Shown here: positions 4,819 to 7,105 of the stretch, piece by piece | Layout: each line of letters opens with the position of its first letter | Position numbering within the stretch: the stretch's first letter is position 1 | Source of the DNA: an uncultured Asticcacaulis sp. | GTDB taxonomy: Bacteria > Pseudomonadota > Alphaproteobacteria > Caulobacterales > Caulobacteraceae | Reading direction: 5' to 3' | NCBI GenBank assembly: GCA_946480125.1 | Contig: CAMLIY010000164.1 | Span: 1 to 7,105 of the forward strand | Length of the DNA: 7,105 bases | Made by a program: the position numbers and the translations under genes | The notes under the pieces: model-generated | What the model was told of the DNA's origin: nothing | What the model saw: only the letters and a program-made list of their open reading frames with translations | Databases searched by the model: none

Positions 4819-5514
4819 ATGCACCTCTTACGTCCTTCAGTTCTGACCCTGGCATTCGTGTGCACCACTGTCCTGACAGCGGGCCTGAGCGGTTGCGCTT
4901 CGCCTTCCGGCAGGGATGGCGGCATGGCCCTGACGGCGCCTACGCCCACAGAACAATATCCGCTTCAGGCCCAGACCCTGACGAAAACCATCAGTCTGCG
5001 CATCAACCCCAACGGTTTGTCCGGCAATCAGCGTGTCGCACTTGACCAGATCGCGCAAAAGGCCAGTTGGACGGCTGGCGATCCGGTCGATATCGAAATT
5101 ATTACCAATGGCAATCCGGCGGCGGTCGAAGCCGGCCGATCGGTCGGCGGTTATCTGATCGCGCACGATGTTGCCCAAACCAGCCTGTCGCAATTGAGCC
5201 AGCAGGATCAGCCGGCCGATATAATCACGGTCAACATTGTCAACTATCGGGCGCGCACCTATGCCTGCGGTCAAACCTGGGAGAACCTGGCGGCGACACG
5301 TAACAATACGACCTATGAGAACTTTGGCTGCGCCGTTACTTCCAATCTGGCGGCCCAGATCGCTGATCCGCGGGATCTGCAAACGCCAAGAGCCGCGACA
5401 TCGATCGATATGGGCCGCCGGTCGGTAATGCTTGATAAATACCGCAAGGGTGATGTCACCTCTTCGGCGAAGGATGACAACGCCAACGGGGCCATTTCCA
5501 AAGCGATTAACTGA
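4819..5514 (+). CDS. cpaD: Pilus assembly lipoprotein CpaD
   Basis: CpaD is an outer-membrane-linked lipoprotein of the alphaproteobacterial Tad machine, thought to act as pilotin or partner for the CpaC secretin. The 231-residue precursor has a lipoprotein signal peptide with lipobox LSGC, giving lipidation at Cys26. Family-like blocks follow: SLRINPNGLSGNQRVALDQIA (58-78), IEIITNGNP, a middle region with VNIVNYRARTYACGQTWENLA (138-158), then FGCAVTSNLAAQIADPRDLQTPR (169-191) and the end motif LDKYRKGDVTSS. Cys150 and Cys171 are the only cysteines of the body and could form a disulfide. The AGGA site overlaps the cpaC stop and lies six bases before the ATG, so translation probably follows from cpaC. 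The stop is 90 bases before cpaE. An overlapping frame from 4803 is a shadow. Confidence 0.94.
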   Translation: MHLLRPSVLTLAFVCTTVLTAGLSGCASPSGRDGGMALTAPTPTEQYPLQAQTLTKTISLRINPNGLSGNQRVALDQIAQKASWTAGDPVDIEIITNGNPAAVEAGRSVGGYLIAHDVAQTSLSQLSQQDQPADIITVNIVNYRARTYACGQTWENLAATRNNTTYENFGCAVTSNLAAQIADPRDLQTPRAATSIDMGRRSVMLDKYRKGDVTSSAKDDNANGAISKAIN

Positions 5515-5540
5515 CGCCGAAACGAATATTCAGATTTTTT

Positions 5541-5579
5541 TGGCCAGATGGGCCAGCCACTCAGGCCGGATATCAGGCC
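5541..5579 (+). repeat. GGCC-containing short repeats in the cpaD-cpaE gap
   Basis: Four GGCC units occur at 5542, 5551, 5564 and 5576. TGGCC (5541-5545) and GGCCA (5551-5555) can form a 5-base-pair hairpin with a 5-base loop, and TCAGGCC is directly repeated at 5561 and 5573. A run of seven T (5535-5541) precedes them, so this is not an intrinsic terminator in either direction. A weak RNA structure between cpaD and cpaE is possible; little more can be said. Confidence 0.35.
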
Positions 5580-5604
5580 AGACATTTAGGCAGCAAGGCA
5601 AACC

Positions 5605-7089
5605 ATGGCAAACCCAGCCAAACATAATGATCCTTTCGATAGCCTCGACGACCTGGACGATGAATTTGTCGATTACCGGGCCAAACTCGATGCCGAAGAC
5701 GATTATGCCGTGGACAGCTACACGGCCCAATATTCGGCGGAAACGCCGATGCTCGATCCTTTTGCGGAAGAGGCGTCAGATCCGCAGACGCCCCAGAATC
5801 TGCAACGTCAGGCTTTTGCGGCATCGGCGGCGCCACTGAGCCTGCACGAACCCGCTGGCCTGCACATAACACGTGAAGACGACGGGATCGGCGCCATCTC
5901 CATTCCGCGTATCGCCATTCACTTTTTCCCAGACAGTGAGGCGTCGATTGCCGCGTGCGACGCGGCCGCGCTTGATCGCCGTATGTCGCGTGCCCAGTCG
6001 CTGGTGCGGCGCGGCGGCATAGCGGAAGCCATCGAAACCTATCGTCATGAGCCCACGCCATCACTGATCTTTGTTGAAAGCCAGGCCCGCGGTCGTGATC
6101 TGCTCGACCAGCTCGGAAGCCTTGCCGAAGTTTGCGACGCCAATACCAAGGTCGTCGTCATTGGCGCGCATAACGATATCTCCCTTTATCGCGAACTGAT
6201 CCGCCAGGGCGTCAGCGATTATATGGTGGCTCCGGTCCAGCCGATGCACCTGATCAAATCGATTGCTACGCTTTTCAACGATCCGGAAACGCCGTTTGTC
6301 GGCCGCACCATTGCTTTCGTCGGTGCCCGCGGCGGTGCGGGCTCTTCCTCCATTGCTCATAATTTCGCTTATAATCTCAGCGAACAGATGCAGTCCAACA
6401 CGGTGATCGTTGATTACGACCTGCCCTTCGGTACCGCTGGCCTTGATTTCAATCAGGACCCGCTGCAAGGCATGGCAGAGGCGCTGAATGAGCCTGACCG
6501 CCTTGATTCTGTGCTTCTTGACCGCATGCTGGCCAAGTGCACGGACCGGCTTTCGCTGTTTTCAGCGCCGGCGGCCCTCGATCAGGATTATACCGCCGAT
6601 CATGACGCTTATGAGGAAGTCACCCGCAAGGTGCGCGCCGCCGCGCCTTACATTGTCATGGACCTGCCGCATCTGTGGACGCCATGGCTCAAAGCCAATC
6701 TGATTTCCGCCGATGAAGTGGTCATTGTTGCCACGCCGGATCTGGCCTCTTTGCGCAACGCCAAAAATATTATCGACTTGCTCAGGCATTCGCGCCCCAA
6801 TGACGCCGCGCCAAAACTGGTGCTCAACCAGACAGATATGCCGGGCCGTCCCGAAATCCCTGTCAAGGATTTCACGGCCGCCCTGGGCATTGAGCCCTGC
6901 GCCCTTATTCCTTTTGACGCCAAGCTGTTCGGCCAGGCGTCGAATAATGGTCAGATGATCGCCGAGTGCGCGCCCACTTCAAAGGTCTCCGCCGCCTTGA
7001 CCCAGCTGACGGCCAGGATCACCGGGCGCAATCTGGAGCCCAAGACTCATAAATCGTCCTCCTTCCTGGGCAATCTGTTTAAGAAGTGA
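5605..7089 (+). CDS. cpaE: Pilus localisation ATPase-like protein CpaE (TadZ/MinD-ParA family)
   Basis: CpaE/TadZ proteins place the Tad machine in the cell, at the pole in Caulobacter. The 494-residue product has three parts. Residues 1-62 are very acidic and probably disordered. Residues about 100-230 form an atypical receiver-like domain (PSLIFVESQ, VVVIGAHND, YRELIRQGVSDYMVAPV) with Glu158 near the place of the usual phosphorylated Asp. Residues 234-475 are a MinD/ParA fold. The P-loop region reads GARGGAGSSS (240-249), against the deviant Walker A KGGxGKS/T; both the signature lysine and the P-loop lysine are replaced (by Arg and Ser). VIVDYDLPFGTAG (267-279) is the Walker A' region and IVMDLPH (350-356) the Walker B region. 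Such degeneration is known in CpaE/TadZ proteins, so nucleotide binding without normal hydrolysis is plausible. A basic, Ser-rich tail ends the protein. AAGG lies six bases before the ATG; cpaF appears to follow at once. Confidence 0.94.
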   Translation: MANPAKHNDPFDSLDDLDDEFVDYRAKLDAEDDYAVDSYTAQYSAETPMLDPFAEEASDPQTPQNLQRQAFAASAAPLSLHEPAGLHITREDDGIGAISIPRIAIHFFPDSEASIAACDAAALDRRMSRAQSLVRRGGIAEAIETYRHEPTPSLIFVESQARGRDLLDQLGSLAEVCDANTKVVVIGAHNDISLYRELIRQGVSDYMVAPVQPMHLIKSIATLFNDPETPFVGRTIAFVGARGGAGSSSIAHNFAYNLSEQMQSNTVIVDYDLPFGTAGLDFNQDPLQGMAEALNEPDRLDSVLLDRMLAKCTDRLSLFSAPAALDQDYTADHDAYEEVTRKVRAAAPYIVMDLPHLWTPWLKANLISADEVVIVATPDLASLRNAKNIIDLLRHSRPNDAAPKLVLNQTDMPGRPEIPVKDFTAALGIEPCALIPFDAKLFGQASNNGQMIAECAPTSKVSAALTQLTARITGRNLEPKTHKSSSFLGNLFKK

Positions 7090-7099
7090 GGTTCTGAAC

Positions 7100-7105
7100 G
7101 TGTTT
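7100..7105 (+). CDS. cpaF: Probable first two codons of cpaF (Tad pilus ATPase), cut by the window edge
   Basis: GTG TTT at the very end reads Met-Phe, a usual CpaF beginning, with GAGG at 7088-7091 (overlapping the cpaE stop) and eight bases of spacing. The call rests on this site and on conserved cpaE-cpaF order; two codons alone prove nothing. Confidence 0.4.

Noticed and set aside
4803..5045. 80-codon plus-strand frame overlapping the cpaC end and cpaD start
   Set aside because: The overlapping CpaD frame has a lipobox and family motifs throughout; this frame has none and begins inside the cpaC coding end.
4837..5382. 181-codon minus-strand frame inside cpaD
   Set aside because: Antisense to a clear CpaD lipoprotein, no signal, domain or ribosome binding site support.
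5531..5555. T-run plus GGCC hairpin as a terminator between cpaD and cpaE
   Set aside because: The seven T precede the hairpin instead of following it, and no GC-rich stem lies before the T-run; on the minus strand the tract would be A.
1..7105. Defence system, mobile element, CRISPR array, tRNA or rRNA
   Set aside because: No direct-repeat array, transposase, inverted terminal repeats, cloverleaf or rRNA-like sequence was seen. Every substantial gene fits the Tad pilus locus.

Overview
The window is a Tad/Flp (type IVc, also called type IVb) pilus locus from an alphaproteobacterium. It most resembles the pilA-cpaABCDEF cluster of Caulobacterales. The assignment rests on the gene order pilin - CpaA - CpaB - CpaC - CpaD - CpaE - (CpaF), on Cpa-type protein features (CpaD lipoprotein; CpaE with a degenerate Walker A; the Flp pilin motif G^ATAIEYG), and on TTAA-rich intergenic DNA suggestive of CtrA control. 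The base composition looks more moderate than in Caulobacter itself, so a relative such as Asticcacaulis is my guess. This is inference; no taxonomic marker is present.

Left part, minus strand (1-704): two genes read leftwards. The first is a small secreted protein that is a free-standing copy of the N-terminal domain of a CpaC/RcpA secretin. The second is a TadE-like pseudopilin cut by the window edge. Between this arm and the rightward operon lies about 0.35 kb of AT-rich DNA (705-1078). It carries many TTAA boxes, two inverted repeats and a plausible pilA promoter.

Middle, plus strand (1079-2121): the major Flp pilin gene pilA is followed by a strong intrinsic terminator. Next come a second, shorter pilin gene of 57 codons, easy to miss because of its size, and the prepilin peptidase gene cpaA. 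The terminator probably lets pilA be transcribed far more than the machinery genes.

Right part, plus strand (2289-7105): cpaB, cpaC, cpaD and cpaE are closely packed, with a 4-base ATGA overlap between cpaB and cpaC. The last bases look like the start of cpaF. A 167-base gap before cpaB holds a second TTAA cluster and a 9-base segment perfectly complementary to the cpaB ribosome binding site, so cpaB-F may have its own promoter or leader control.

How the parts work together: CpaA cleaves the PilA prepilins and probably the TadE pseudopilin. CpaC forms the outer-membrane secretin ring, helped by the lipoprotein CpaD, with CpaB as the periplasmic part. CpaE places the machine in the cell, and CpaF (beyond the window) is the motor ATPase. 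I found no defence system, mobile element, CRISPR array, tRNA or rRNA. The locus is of a known type. The less ordinary points are the second pilin, the solo secretin N-domain gene, the cysteine-bounded Thr-rich insert in CpaC, the phased TTAA boxes and the cpaB leader pairing.
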